NCBI RefSeq assembly: GCF_030053425.1
Contig: NZ_JASGBI010000001.1
Span: 533,001-597,000, forward strand
Direction: 5' to 3'
From: Lysobacter stagni
Lineage (GTDB): Bacteria; Pseudomonadota; Gammaproteobacteria; Xanthomonadales; Xanthomonadaceae
DNA: 64,000 nucleotides
Made by a program: the position numbers and the translations under genes. A model generated the notes under the pieces. That model did not search any database. It saw only the letters and a program-made list of their open reading frames with translations, and was not told the origin of the DNA. Positions 56,098 to 64,000 of the stretch are shown piece after piece. Positions within the stretch are counted from its first letter, which is position 1. Every line of letters starts with the position of its first letter.

Positions 56098-58707
56098 ATG
56101 AAAGCAGCCACGCCTGTCCCGACTTTCCGCCGCACGCGCCTGGCCCTGGCCATGGGCGCATGCATCTACGGCAGCCTTTCGCTCCCGGCCCTGGCCCAGG
56201 ATTCGAAGGGCGATGCCACCACGCTCGACCGCATCGAAGTCACCGGTTCGCGCATCCAGCGCGCAGACATCGAAGGCGCACTGCCGGTGACGGTGATCTC
56301 GCGCGAGGACATCGAGCTGAGCGGCCGCACCACCGTCGCCGACGTCCTGCAGAACTCCACCTTCAACTCGTTCGGCTCGTTCACGCCCAGCTCCGGCAGC
56401 TCCGCGCAGTCGTACTCGGGCCTGAGCCTGCGCGGCCTGGGCGACGGTCGCACGCTGATCCTGATCGATGGCCGCCGCGCGCCGGTGTCGCCGCTGACGG
56501 GCGAAGGCCAGGACCTCAACTCGCTGCCGCTGGCGGCGGTTGAACGCATCGAGATCCTCAGCGACGGCGCCTCGGCCATCTACGGTGCCGACGCCATCGG
56601 CGGCGTGGTAAACATCATCACGCGCAAGGACTTCGAAGGCGTGCAGGTCACCGCCGGCATCGGCGAGAGCGAACGCGGTGGCGGTACCGAGGAAGGCTCG
56701 GCCATCTTCGGCGTGAACGGCGAGCGCGGCCGACTGACTGCGGGCATCTCGTGGTCCAGCCGCGACATCACCTACGTGAGCGACTACCCGTGGGTGCAGA
56801 AGGGCGCATCCACCTACTCCAACAACTACGTGCGCGTGGCCACCAATCCGGTGACCGGCGAGACCACGCCGGGCGCGTACCTCAACGTGCCGGGCACCAG
56901 CAGCTCGGTGGTGCCGGGCGGTTGCGACGGCGCGAACTTCTACACCAACGCCGCCGGCACGCGCTGCTACTACGACTTCACCACGGCGATGGCCGACACC
57001 GCCAGCACCGACATCAAGGGCCTGTTCGCGCGCGGCGAGTACCAGCTGAGCGACAACTGGACCGCCTTCATCGACAGCTACTACACGAAGAAGGACTCGA
57101 TGGGCGTGTACGCCGCCGTGCCGGAGTTCATCTTCGTCTCGGCTGACAGCCCGAACAACGTGACCGGCCAGGATGCGTACATCAAGCATCGCTTCGCCGC
57201 ACTGGGCGACCGCATCACCTACCAGTTCCAGGACGACTACGACCTCTCCACCGGCCTGCGCGGCCAGCTCAACGAGACCACCAGCCTCGACCTGACCGTG
57301 CGCAACAGCCAGGCACGCGCGGTGGAGACGGGCTACAACTACGTCAACATCCCGGTCGCCGAGCAGTACTTCGAGGACGGCCGCTACAACGCGTTCGACC
57401 CGTACTCCAACTCGGAGGACGTGCTGGACGCGATGCGCACCACCACCGGCCGCAACACGTTCTACAAGCAGCAGGAGTACACCGCGCTGCTCAACACCGA
57501 TCTGTTCGGCATGGCCGGCGGCATTTCCGCGCTGGCGGTGGGCGCCGAGTACCGGCAGGAGGACTACCAGGACCTGTACGACCAGCAGTCCGAGGCTGGC
57601 AACGTCGGTGGCTCGGCGGGCAATTCCGCCTGGGGCAGCCGTGACGTGTCTTCGCTGTACGCCGAATGGAACATGCCGTTCCTCAGCAATTTCGAGGCCG
57701 ACCTGGCGGTGCGCTACGACCACTACTCGGACTTCGGCGATGCCACCTCGCCCAAGCTGTCGCTGCGCTACCAGCCGATCGACAGCGTGACGCTGCGCGC
57801 CTCGTACGGTGAAGGATTCCGCGCACCGACGCTGCAGGCGCTGAACCAGCAGACCGCGTTCTCGGCCGACAGCGTGACCGACCCGGCCACGGCCGTGGCC
57901 TACGGCCTGGCGCCGAGCACCTCGCTGCAGATCAACGCCTACCACGTGGCCAATCCCGAACTGAAGGCCGAGACCTCCAAGCAGTGGAGCGCGGGCGTGG
58001 CGTGGGACGCGACGAGCTGGCTGAACCTGACGCTGGACTACTACAACATCCAGATCGACGACCAGATCAAGTTCTTCACCTCGCAGACGGTCATCGACCG
58101 TACCGAAGCGGGCCAGTACCTGCCGTCGAACCTGGGCGTGGTGCGCAACGACGACGGCTCCATCAACACCGTCTATGCCGGCTACGGCAACGAAGGCCGC
58201 GTCAGCACCGACGGCCTGGACCTCAACGTGCGCGCGAAGTTCGAGATGGGCCAGTACGGCCATCTGACCAGCTCGCTGCAGGCCAGCTGGGTGAACAGCT
58301 ACGAGATCTCCAGCCCCTACGGCAAGGACGAGTACATCGGCACCGACGGCTATCCGGAATGGCGCGCCATCGTCAGCAACCGCTGGGACATCGGCGATTT
58401 CAGCGTTGCCTGGAACATCAACATGATCGGCTACGAGCCGGCGTACTACGTCGACTACTACGCCGGCGAAACGCCGTGCAAGGACCTGGTCGCCGACGGC
58501 TACGCCGACCGTTGTAGCGGGCCGTACATCACCCATGACGTGCAGGTCTCGTACCGCGCGCCGTGGAACGGCACCTTCGCCCTCGGCGCGGTCAACGTGA
58601 CCAACGAGGACCCGGTCTACGACGCCGCCTACACCGAGGGCTTCAACGACTACCTCTACAACGGCTACGGCCGCCAGGTGTACGTGCGCTACACGCAGAA
58701 CTTCTAA
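56098..58707 (+). CDS. large TonB-dependent receptor
   Basis: 869 residues with a long signal region (RLALAMGACIYGSLSLPALAQ), TonB box (TLDRIEVTGSRIQRADI), plug (PVTVISREDIELSGRTTVADVLQN, SLRGLGDGRTLILIDGRRAP, VERIEILSDGASAIYGADAIGGVVNI) and a barrel ending in YVRYTQNF with terminal Phe. The IYGADAIGGVVNIITRK block is typical of the xanthomonad large receptor type that imports peptides or carbohydrates rather than siderophores; that assignment is inference. AAGGA precedes the ATG. Confidence 0.93.
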   Translation: MKAATPVPTFRRTRLALAMGACIYGSLSLPALAQDSKGDATTLDRIEVTGSRIQRADIEGALPVTVISREDIELSGRTTVADVLQNSTFNSFGSFTPSSGSSAQSYSGLSLRGLGDGRTLILIDGRRAPVSPLTGEGQDLNSLPLAAVERIEILSDGASAIYGADAIGGVVNIITRKDFEGVQVTAGIGESERGGGTEEGSAIFGVNGERGRLTAGISWSSRDITYVSDYPWVQKGASTYSNNYVRVATNPVTGETTPGAYLNVPGTSSSVVPGGCDGANFYTNAAGTRCYYDFTTAMADTASTDIKGLFARGEYQLSDNWTAFIDSYYTKKDSMGVYAAVPEFIFVSADSPNNVTGQDAYIKHRFAALGDRITYQFQDDYDLSTGLRGQLNETTSLDLTVRNSQARAVETGYNYVNIPVAEQYFEDGRYNAFDPYSNSEDVLDAMRTTTGRNTFYKQQEYTALLNTDLFGMAGGISALAVGAEYRQEDYQDLYDQQSEAGNVGGSAGNSAWGSRDVSSLYAEWNMPFLSNFEADLAVRYDHYSDFGDATSPKLSLRYQPIDSVTLRASYGEGFRAPTLQALNQQTAFSADSVTDPATAVAYGLAPSTSLQINAYHVANPELKAETSKQWSAGVAWDATSWLNLTLDYYNIQIDDQIKFFTSQTVIDRTEAGQYLPSNLGVVRNDDGSINTVYAGYGNEGRVSTDGLDLNVRAKFEMGQYGHLTSSLQASWVNSYEISSPYGKDEYIGTDGYPEWRAIVSNRWDIGDFSVAWNINMIGYEPAYYVDYYAGETPCKDLVADGYADRCSGPYITHDVQVSYRAPWNGTFALGAVNVTNEDPVYDAAYTEGFNDYLYNGYGRQVYVRYTQNF

Positions 58708-58727
58708 CGGAGCACCAGGGGAGGAGC

Positions 58728-58764
58728 GCCGCCGGTCCCGGTCGGGGAAACCGGGGCCGGCGGC
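58728..58764 (+). terminator. 15-bp GC-rich hairpin
   Basis: GCCGCCGGTCCCGGT (58728-58742) and ACCGGGGCCGGCGGC (58750-58764) pair along 15 bases with one G-U pair, 7-base loop, 21 bases past the receptor stop. CTTCTTCGT follows. Confidence 0.75.
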
Positions 58765-58970
58765 CGCTTCTTCGTGAATATGTCAGCGCCGACACACGGC
58801 GGCATGGCCGGACAACATGGCGCCTGCAGGATGCCAATCGGGGTGTTGGCCCTCCGTGCGCCGACCCGGCGGTGCCCGTCCCCCGGGGATCAGGCGCCCG
58901 CCAACGCTCTTTTGACACTTGCCCACCGCGTGCTCCCTACACTCCGCACTCCGCGCATCCCCACCCCGGC

Positions 58971-59678
58971 ATGGACCTGCAATCGCTGCTGCTGGTCGTC
59001 GACGACGACCCCGATCTCCGCAAGCTGATCTCCAGCTTCCTTTCCGAACACGGCTACCGCGTGGAAACCGCGGAGGACGCCGTCCAGATGCGTCGCGCGA
59101 TGGACGCCATGCGCCCGGATCTGATCATCCTGGACGTGATGATGCCCGGCGAGGACGGCCTGAGCGCCGCGCGCCGGCTGGCATCCGAACGCGGTCCTGC
59201 GCTGATCATGCTCAGCGCGCTGGGCAGCGATACCGACCGCATCATCGGTCTGGAAGTCGGCGCCGACGATTACCTGGCCAAGCCCTGCAATCCGCGCGAG
59301 CTGCTCGCCCGCGTGCGCGCCGTGCTGCGACGCAGGCAACAGGCGGCCGGTGCGGCCAGTGGCCATCTGTATGAATTTGCCGGCTGGCACCTGGACGCCG
59401 TGCGCCGCGACCTGCGCGACCCCAACGGCACCTACATCAGCCTGTCCGACGGCGAGTTCTCGCTGCTGCGCACGTTCGTCGAACATCCGCAGCGCGTGCT
59501 CAGCCGTGACCAGCTGCTCGACCACGCTCGCGGCCGCGACGCCGAGGTGTTCGACCGCGCCATCGACAGCCAGATCAGCCGCCTGCGACGCAAGATCAAC
59601 GAACGCACGCGCAGCGAACTGATCCGCACCGTGCGCAACGAAGGCTACATGCTGCTGCCGGCGGTCACGCGCCTGTGA
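58971..59678 (+). CDS. OmpR-family response regulator
   Basis: 235 residues. The receiver has the acidic pair DDDPD near the start, phospho-acceptor Asp55 in LIILDVMMPGEDG and the Lys in LAKPCNPREL. The C-terminal winged helix (about 130-235) has LSDGEFSLLRTFVEHP, VLSRDQLLDHARG and IDSQISRLRRKI, so it binds DNA as an OmpR-type factor. It is followed directly by its sensor kinase with a GTGA overlap. No strong ribosome site precedes the ATG at 58971. Targets unknown. Confidence 0.93.
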   Translation: MDLQSLLLVVDDDPDLRKLISSFLSEHGYRVETAEDAVQMRRAMDAMRPDLIILDVMMPGEDGLSAARRLASERGPALIMLSALGSDTDRIIGLEVGADDYLAKPCNPRELLARVRAVLRRRQQAAGAASGHLYEFAGWHLDAVRRDLRDPNGTYISLSDGEFSLLRTFVEHPQRVLSRDQLLDHARGRDAEVFDRAIDSQISRLRRKINERTRSELIRTVRNEGYMLLPAVTRL

Positions 59679-61570
59679 GTTCGGCGGGCATCCGCGGCTG
59701 GCCGATCTTCGCGCGGACCTTCCTGCTGTTGCTGGGCGCGCTGGCGGTGGCCTACGCGGTCGGCATCGTCCCGCTGGTGCTGCGCAAGCCGACACCGGCA
59801 GTACGGCTGTCGGAAGTCGTCGCGCTGCTGTCCACGCGCATGCCCTCCAACAATCCGTTGCTGCGCGTGAGCGAGATCGCCCAGCCGCCGCCGCCCGATG
59901 CGGGTTACAGCAGCCCACCGCCGCTGCGCGAACTGCTGGCGCAGTGGATGGACGTGCCCGAGGACCGCGTGCGTTTCTACGTTGCCGGTCCCGGCATGCT
60001 GCCGCCGCTGCGTCGCATGGAAGGGTCGCTGGCGCCGGGCCCGCTGGCGATGGACACACTGGATTTCTTCATTCCCTCCGCGATGGCGCAGGCCGGTCCG
60101 CCGGGCGGCGCGATGGGAGGACAGGGGCCGGTGTTCACGCAGCGGCGCGAAGGCCCAGGTGGCATGCAGCGCACGCCCATGCCGCGCTACCGCGAGCCAC
60201 TGCGCAACGGCACCAGCTGGGCGTCGCAGCGCGCGAACGAGCGCCGCGAAGCCAAGCGCGCGAAGGACGCGTCGGACAGGACCGCCGCACCGGCGGAGGC
60301 GCCCGTGACGGCTGCTGTCGAGGAGCCCTGGCCCACGCGTCCGCCGCCCGATCCCTCCACCGCCTACCTTCGCCAGTACCTGCCACCTTACGCGCGCATC
60401 GCACCGACCGGCACCGGCGCACCCACGACCGCGGTCGCGGCTGCAGCGCCCCAGCCGGTCGCGGCGACGCCCACTCCGCCGCGCCGCGTCGCGACGGTGG
60501 TCGCGCCCGATCGCGGAGACGATGCCGCGGTGCACGTCGGCACGCCGGAGTCGCTGGGCGCCACGCCGCAGGAGCCGCGCTGGCGCGCCGATTCGACGCT
60601 GCCGTTCGCGTTCGTCGCCGCCGTGCGGCAGGCGGACGGCCGCTGGCGCGTGGTCGAACGCGTGCGCACCGGCGCGGGCATCGGCGAAATGGCCTTGATG
60701 GTCGTACTGGGCCTGGCCGCGCTGCTGCCGCTGGCGTGGTGGTTCTCGCGCGCACTGGCCGGGCCGATCCGCCGATTCGCGGTCGCCGCCGACCACATGG
60801 GCCAGGACGCCGACGCGCCACCGGTGCCGCTGGAAGGTCCGGCCGAAATCGTGCGCGCCGCGGCATCGTTCAATGCGATGCAGGCGCGCATCAACCGCCT
60901 CGTGCGCGAACGCACGCAGATGGTGGCCGCCATCGCCCACGACCTGCGCACGCCGCTGGCGCGGCTGTCGTTCCGCCTGGACCAGCTGCCGCCGGATGCG
61001 CGCGAGAAAGCGTCGGCCGACATCGCCGAAATGTCGCAGATGATCGAGGCCGCGCTCGATTTCATCCGCGAGCAGCACCGCAGCGGTCTGCGCGAGCGGT
61101 TGGACCTGCGCCTGCTGGTGGAGAGCGTGAGCGACGAACTGGCCGACGTCGGCCACGACGTGATCTGCGTTGCCGGTTCGCCTGCGCCGCTGCAGGGCGA
61201 TCCATTGGCACTGCGGCGCATGGTCGGCAACCTGGTCGACAACGCGTTGAAGTACGGACAGCGCGCGCGCCTGCAACTGCGCGAGGACGGCGACGACTAC
61301 GTGGTGCAGATCGACGACGACGGCCCGGGCGTGGATCCGGCCCGCAGCGAACAGTTGTTCATGCCCTTCGTGCGCGGCGAGACCTCGCGCAACCGCGAGA
61401 CCGGCGGCATCGGCCTCGGGCTGGCGACGGCGCGCAGCATCGCCCTCGCCCACGGCGGCGACATCCGCCTGGACAACCGGCCCGGCGGCGGCCTGCGCGT
61501 GAGCGTGGCGCTGCCACGGGCGATCCCGTCGCAGCGGCCGTCGCCACGGGTGCGCCTGGCCGGAATGTGA
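59675..61570 (+). CDS. sensor histidine kinase with long low-complexity periplasmic region
   Basis: 631 residues from a GTG at 59675 overlapping the regulator's TGA. TM1 is about 12-33 and TM2 about 338-358, followed by HAMP (WFSRALAGPIRRFA). The kinase core has the H-box AIAHDLRTPLARL (His422), N-box GNLVDNALKY (about 519), DDDGPGVD and GLGLATARS. The ~300 residues between the TMs include about 170 residues of Ala/Pro/Gly/Arg-rich sequence (about 130-305) with no recognisable sensor fold, longer than usual. It should phosphorylate Asp55 of the partner regulator. Confidence 0.92.
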   Translation: MSSAGIRGWPIFARTFLLLLGALAVAYAVGIVPLVLRKPTPAVRLSEVVALLSTRMPSNNPLLRVSEIAQPPPPDAGYSSPPPLRELLAQWMDVPEDRVRFYVAGPGMLPPLRRMEGSLAPGPLAMDTLDFFIPSAMAQAGPPGGAMGGQGPVFTQRREGPGGMQRTPMPRYREPLRNGTSWASQRANERREAKRAKDASDRTAAPAEAPVTAAVEEPWPTRPPPDPSTAYLRQYLPPYARIAPTGTGAPTTAVAAAAPQPVAATPTPPRRVATVVAPDRGDDAAVHVGTPESLGATPQEPRWRADSTLPFAFVAAVRQADGRWRVVERVRTGAGIGEMALMVVLGLAALLPLAWWFSRALAGPIRRFAVAADHMGQDADAPPVPLEGPAEIVRAAASFNAMQARINRLVRERTQMVAAIAHDLRTPLARLSFRLDQLPPDAREKASADIAEMSQMIEAALDFIREQHRSGLRERLDLRLLVESVSDELADVGHDVICVAGSPAPLQGDPLALRRMVGNLVDNALKYGQRARLQLREDGDDYVVQIDDDGPGVDPARSEQLFMPFVRGETSRNRETGGIGLGLATARSIALAHGGDIRLDNRPGGGLRVSVALPRAIPSQRPSPRVRLAGM

Positions 61571-61641
61571 GACTCGGTCGGCTGGCGTCCGGCGCGCGAC
61601 TCGTGGAAACTCCCGCAACCTGGACTGGGGAGACCAGTGAA

Positions 61642-62382
61642 ATGCCCATCGGATTGGGATTGCACGTCGTCATCGCGCTGTTCTTCGCCGTGCACGCGGT
61701 ACGCAGCGGGCAGGACCGCTATTGGCTGTGGGTCCTTTTCGTGTTCCCGCTGCTGGGCAGCGTGGTGTACGGGCTGGCGATCTGGCTTCCGGAATGGCGC
61801 TACAGCCACCTGGGCCGGCAGGTCGTGCGTGGCGTGCAGCGCAAGCTCGATCCCACACGCGAACTGCGCGCGGCGCAAGATGCGTTCGATATGACCGCGA
61901 CCACCGAAAACCGCACGCGCCTGGCCGATGCGATGGTCGAAGCCGGCCGTCCCGCTGACGCGGTGCCCCACTATCAGGCCGCGCTGCGCGGCATCCACGC
62001 CGACGACCCGGAACTGCACGTGCGCCTGGCGCGCGCGCGGCTGGAAGCCGGCGAAGCCACGCAGGCGCGCGAGGTGCTGGACGAACTCATCCGCAAGCGC
62101 CCGGACTTCCGCTCGCCGGCCGGACACCTGGTCTATGCGCGCGCCGTCGCGGCCGAAGGCCAGCGCGAGAAGGCGCGGCACGAGTTCGACACCCTGGTTG
62201 GTTATTTCAGCGGCTTCGAGGCGCACGCGCATTACGCCGAAGTGCTGGACCGCTGGGGCGAACGCGACGCCGCCGTGCGCCTGCGCGATGAATCGCTGCA
62301 GCGCGCCCGCCGTCTGCCGGCCTATGCGCGGCGCATGAATAGCGAATGGTTGCGCCGGCTGGAGCGCATCGGCGCGCGCTGA
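61642..62382 (+). CDS. TPR membrane protein
   Basis: 246 residues. Two hydrophobic segments (about 3-20 and 27-50) in a short hairpin are followed by a charged region and TPR-like repeats (GRPADAVPHYQAALRG, ARLEAGEATQAREVLDELI, RKRPDFRSPAGHLVYARA). GGGGAG precedes the ATG. It follows the two-component genes by 71 bases on the same strand and may belong to their operon; its link to signalling is unproved. Confidence 0.75.
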   Translation: MPIGLGLHVVIALFFAVHAVRSGQDRYWLWVLFVFPLLGSVVYGLAIWLPEWRYSHLGRQVVRGVQRKLDPTRELRAAQDAFDMTATTENRTRLADAMVEAGRPADAVPHYQAALRGIHADDPELHVRLARARLEAGEATQAREVLDELIRKRPDFRSPAGHLVYARAVAAEGQREKARHEFDTLVGYFSGFEAHAHYAEVLDRWGERDAAVRLRDESLQRARRLPAYARRMNSEWLRRLERIGAR

Positions 62383-62412
62383 GCGCGAGACCATGCCGCG
62401 GCGTTGCGGCTC

Positions 62413-62534
62413 CACCTCTCCCCTTGCGGGAGAGGTCGATGCGCGCAGCACATTGGGAGAGGGGAGCGCGCGTCAGCGCGATCGGCTCCCCCTCATCCGC
62501 CCTTCGGGTGCCTTCTCCCACGAGGGGAGAAGGG
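62413..62534. repeat. composite intergenic repeat, copy E
   Basis: CCTCTCCCCTTGCGGGAGAGG at the left, CTCATCCGCCCTTCGGGTGCC and CTTCTCCCACGAGGGGAGAAGG at the right. It fills the gap between the convergent TPR gene and gshA and ends 16 bases before the gshA stop. Confidence 0.85.
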
Positions 62535-62549
62535 AAAACGGGCTCGGCG

Positions 62550-63920
62550 TCAGTACGCGAACTCGCGGAACACGCGGTCGATATCGCCCTGCCAGGGGCC
62601 GTTGAACAATTCCAGCTTGCGCTCGGCCGGCGTGATGCCGGCCTCGGCGAATTCCATCATCGGCTCGAGGAACACCGTCTCGTCGGCGCCGCGTGCGTTG
62701 AGGCGGGAGCGACGCTTGAGACCGTGCGCGGAGATCTCCAGCGCGCGCCGCGCCAGATCGAGCACGGTACCGTCGCGGAACGGCAACTTCAGCGCGTGCT
62801 TGGGCACCCCATCGCGCAGCGCGTGGCGCTCTTCCAGCGAGAAATCCTTCACCAGGTCCCACGCCGCATCCAGGACGGTGTCGTCGTAGAGCAGGCCGAC
62901 CCAGAACGCGGGCAGCGCGCAGATGCGGTTCCACGGGCCGGAATCGGCGCCGCGCATTTCCAGGTACTTCTTCAGTCGCACTTCGGGGAACGCGGTGGTG
63001 CTGTGGTCGGCCCAGTCGCGCAGCACCGGGCGGTGACCTGGATAGGCCGGCAGTTTGCCGTCGAGGAAGTCGCGGAACGACTGGCCCGAGGCATCGATGT
63101 ACTGACCGTCGCGGTAAACGAAGTACATCGGCACGTCGAGCAGGTAGTCGACGTAGCGCTCGTAACCGAAGCCTTCATCGAAGACGAAATCGAGCAGGCC
63201 GGTGCGGTGCGGATCGGTATCGGTCCAGATGTGCGAACGGTAGCTGAGGTACCCGTTGGGCTTGCCTTCGGTAAACGGCGAGTCGGCGAACAGCGCGGTG
63301 GCGATGGGCTGCAGCGCCAGCGAGACGCGGAACTTCTTCACCATGTCGGCCTCGGAGCCGACGTCCAGGTTGACCTGCACGGTGGACGTGCGGGTCATCA
63401 TGTCCAGGCCGAGCGAGCCGACCTTGGGCATGTACTCGCGCATGATCTTGTAGCGGCCCTTGGGCATCCACGGCATGTCCTCGCGGCGCCATTTGGGCTG
63501 GAAGCCCACGCCCAGGAAACCCAGCCCCATCGGCTCGGCCACCGTGCGCACTTCGCGCAGGTGGCTGTTGGTCTCCGAACAGGTCTGGTGCAGGTTCTCC
63601 AGCGGCGCGCCCGACAGTTCCAGCTGGCCGGCCGGCTCCAGCGACACCGAGGCCTGGTCGCGTGTGAGCGCGATGACGCGTCCGTGTTCGGTCACCGGTT
63701 CCCAGCCGAACTGGGTCAGGCCCTTGAGCAGCGCCTCGATGCCGCGGTCGCCGTCGAACGTCGGCGGGCGCAGGTCGTCGGTGCGGAAGCCGAACTTCTC
63801 GTGCTCGGTGCCGATGCGCCAGTCGTCACGCGCACGCACGCCCGAGCTGAGGAAGTCGACGAGCTGCGCTCGTCCCTCGATGGGAACATCCTTGACCTGG
63901 CTCGGACCGGACACATGCAC
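62550..63920 (-). CDS. gshA: glutamate-cysteine ligase
   Basis: 456 residues of the plant/alphaproteobacterial-like GCS type. Landmarks are [11 protein letters not shown] near residue 36, [23 protein letters not shown], the METAL/substrate region [13 protein letters not shown] and the C-terminal [16 protein letters not shown]. It makes gamma-glutamylcysteine, the first step of glutathione synthesis. No ATG is available at the family N-terminus; a GTG at 63920 after a GAGGGAG site is the best start, and a TTG at 63944 is also open. Confidence 0.9.
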   Translation of the reverse strand: MHVSGPSQVKDVPIEGRAQLVDFLSSGVRARDDWRIGTEHEKFGFRTDDLRPPTFDGDRGIEALLKGLTQFGWEPVTEHGRVIALTRDQASVSLEPAGQLELSGAPLENLHQTCSETNSHLREVRTVAEPMGLGFLGVGFQPKWRREDMPWMPKGRYKIMREYMPKVGSLGLDMMTRTSTVQVNLDVGSEADMVKKFRVSLALQPIATALFADSPFTEGKPNGYLSYRSHIWTDTDPHRTGLLDFVFDEGFGYERYVDYLLDVPMYFVYRDGQYIDASGQSFRDFLDGKLPAYPGHRPVLRDWADHSTTAFPEVRLKKYLEMRGADSGPWNRICALPAFWVGLLYDDTVLDAAWDLVKDFSLEERHALRDGVPKHALKLPFRDGTVLDLARRALEISAHGLKRRSRLNARGADETVFLEPMMEFAEAGITPAERKLELFNGPWQGDIDRVFREFAY

Positions 63921-64000
63921 CTCGCGGCGAAACTCCCTCTGCAAGGCCCGATGCCTTGCTCGCGCGATGTGGGCATCTCGCGGAATGACCGTTGTCCCGT

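Noticed and set aside
55999..58536. 845-codon minus-strand frame opposite the large TonB receptor
   Set aside because: Mirror frame; the receptor on the plus strand has signal, plug and barrel.

Overview
The window is high-GC, densely coded chromosomal DNA of a Gram-negative bacterium, most likely a Lysobacter-like member of the Lysobacteraceae/Xanthomonadaceae (Gammaproteobacteria). Pointers are the XAC0095-type and DnrO-like small proteins, two TonB-dependent receptors, the long PTA-fused malic enzyme, homodimeric-type AceE, and many copies of CCCTCTCC/GGAGAGGG intergenic hairpin repeats. I see no rRNA, tRNA, CRISPR array, transposase or integrase. The family-based lineage call is inference; coordinates and motifs are read from the sequence.

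Layout. 1-9.8 kb: a partial alpha/beta hydrolase, small secreted proteins, a MetA-like outer-membrane protein, a secreted M28 peptidase, a GST, a lipoprotein amidohydrolase with a small partner, a glycine-zipper protein and a DUF2058 protein. 9.8-16 kb: a PAP2/haloperoxidase-like enzyme, a secreted alpha/beta hydrolase, a beta-barrel protein and small secreted proteins. 16-19.6 kb: an accessory-looking pocket with an HNH endonuclease gene and, tail to tail with it, a lower-GC KAP-like P-loop NTPase gene, flanked by hairpins. 19.6-31 kb: core metabolism and housekeeping (aceE, maeB, rsgA, QEGLA/MATCAP-like protein) with an EF-hand protein divergent from a TonB receptor. 30.7-35.2 kb: alaA-SGNH hydrolase-methyltransferase run, a convergent polysaccharide deacetylase, and a three-domain glutaredoxin fusion. 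35-45.8 kb: DUF924, LprI-like, amn, a translationally coupled amidohydrolase pair, DUF1761, a chromene-carboxylate isomerase-like protein, DegV, and the formaldehyde-detoxifying pair frmA-fghA. 46-56 kb: ppc, TPR lipoprotein, secreted proteins, another amidohydrolase, and a coupled glycosyltransferase-sulfotransferase pair. 56-64 kb: a large TonB receptor, a two-component system followed by a TPR membrane protein, and gshA.

Working together. AceE, MaeB and Ppc sit around the pyruvate/PEP/malate node and AlaA links pyruvate to alanine. Glutathione chemistry recurs (gshA, frmA-fghA, GST, the CGFS glutaredoxin). Four imidazolonepropionase-like amidohydrolases, one lacking the usual HxH metal motif, plus the M28 peptidase and TonB receptors suggest a scavenging, peptide-degrading lifestyle. 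The best candidate for an undescribed system is the HNH endonuclease plus KAP-like NTPase pocket at 16.3-19.6 kb; a defence role is a hypothesis from gene types, composition and context only.
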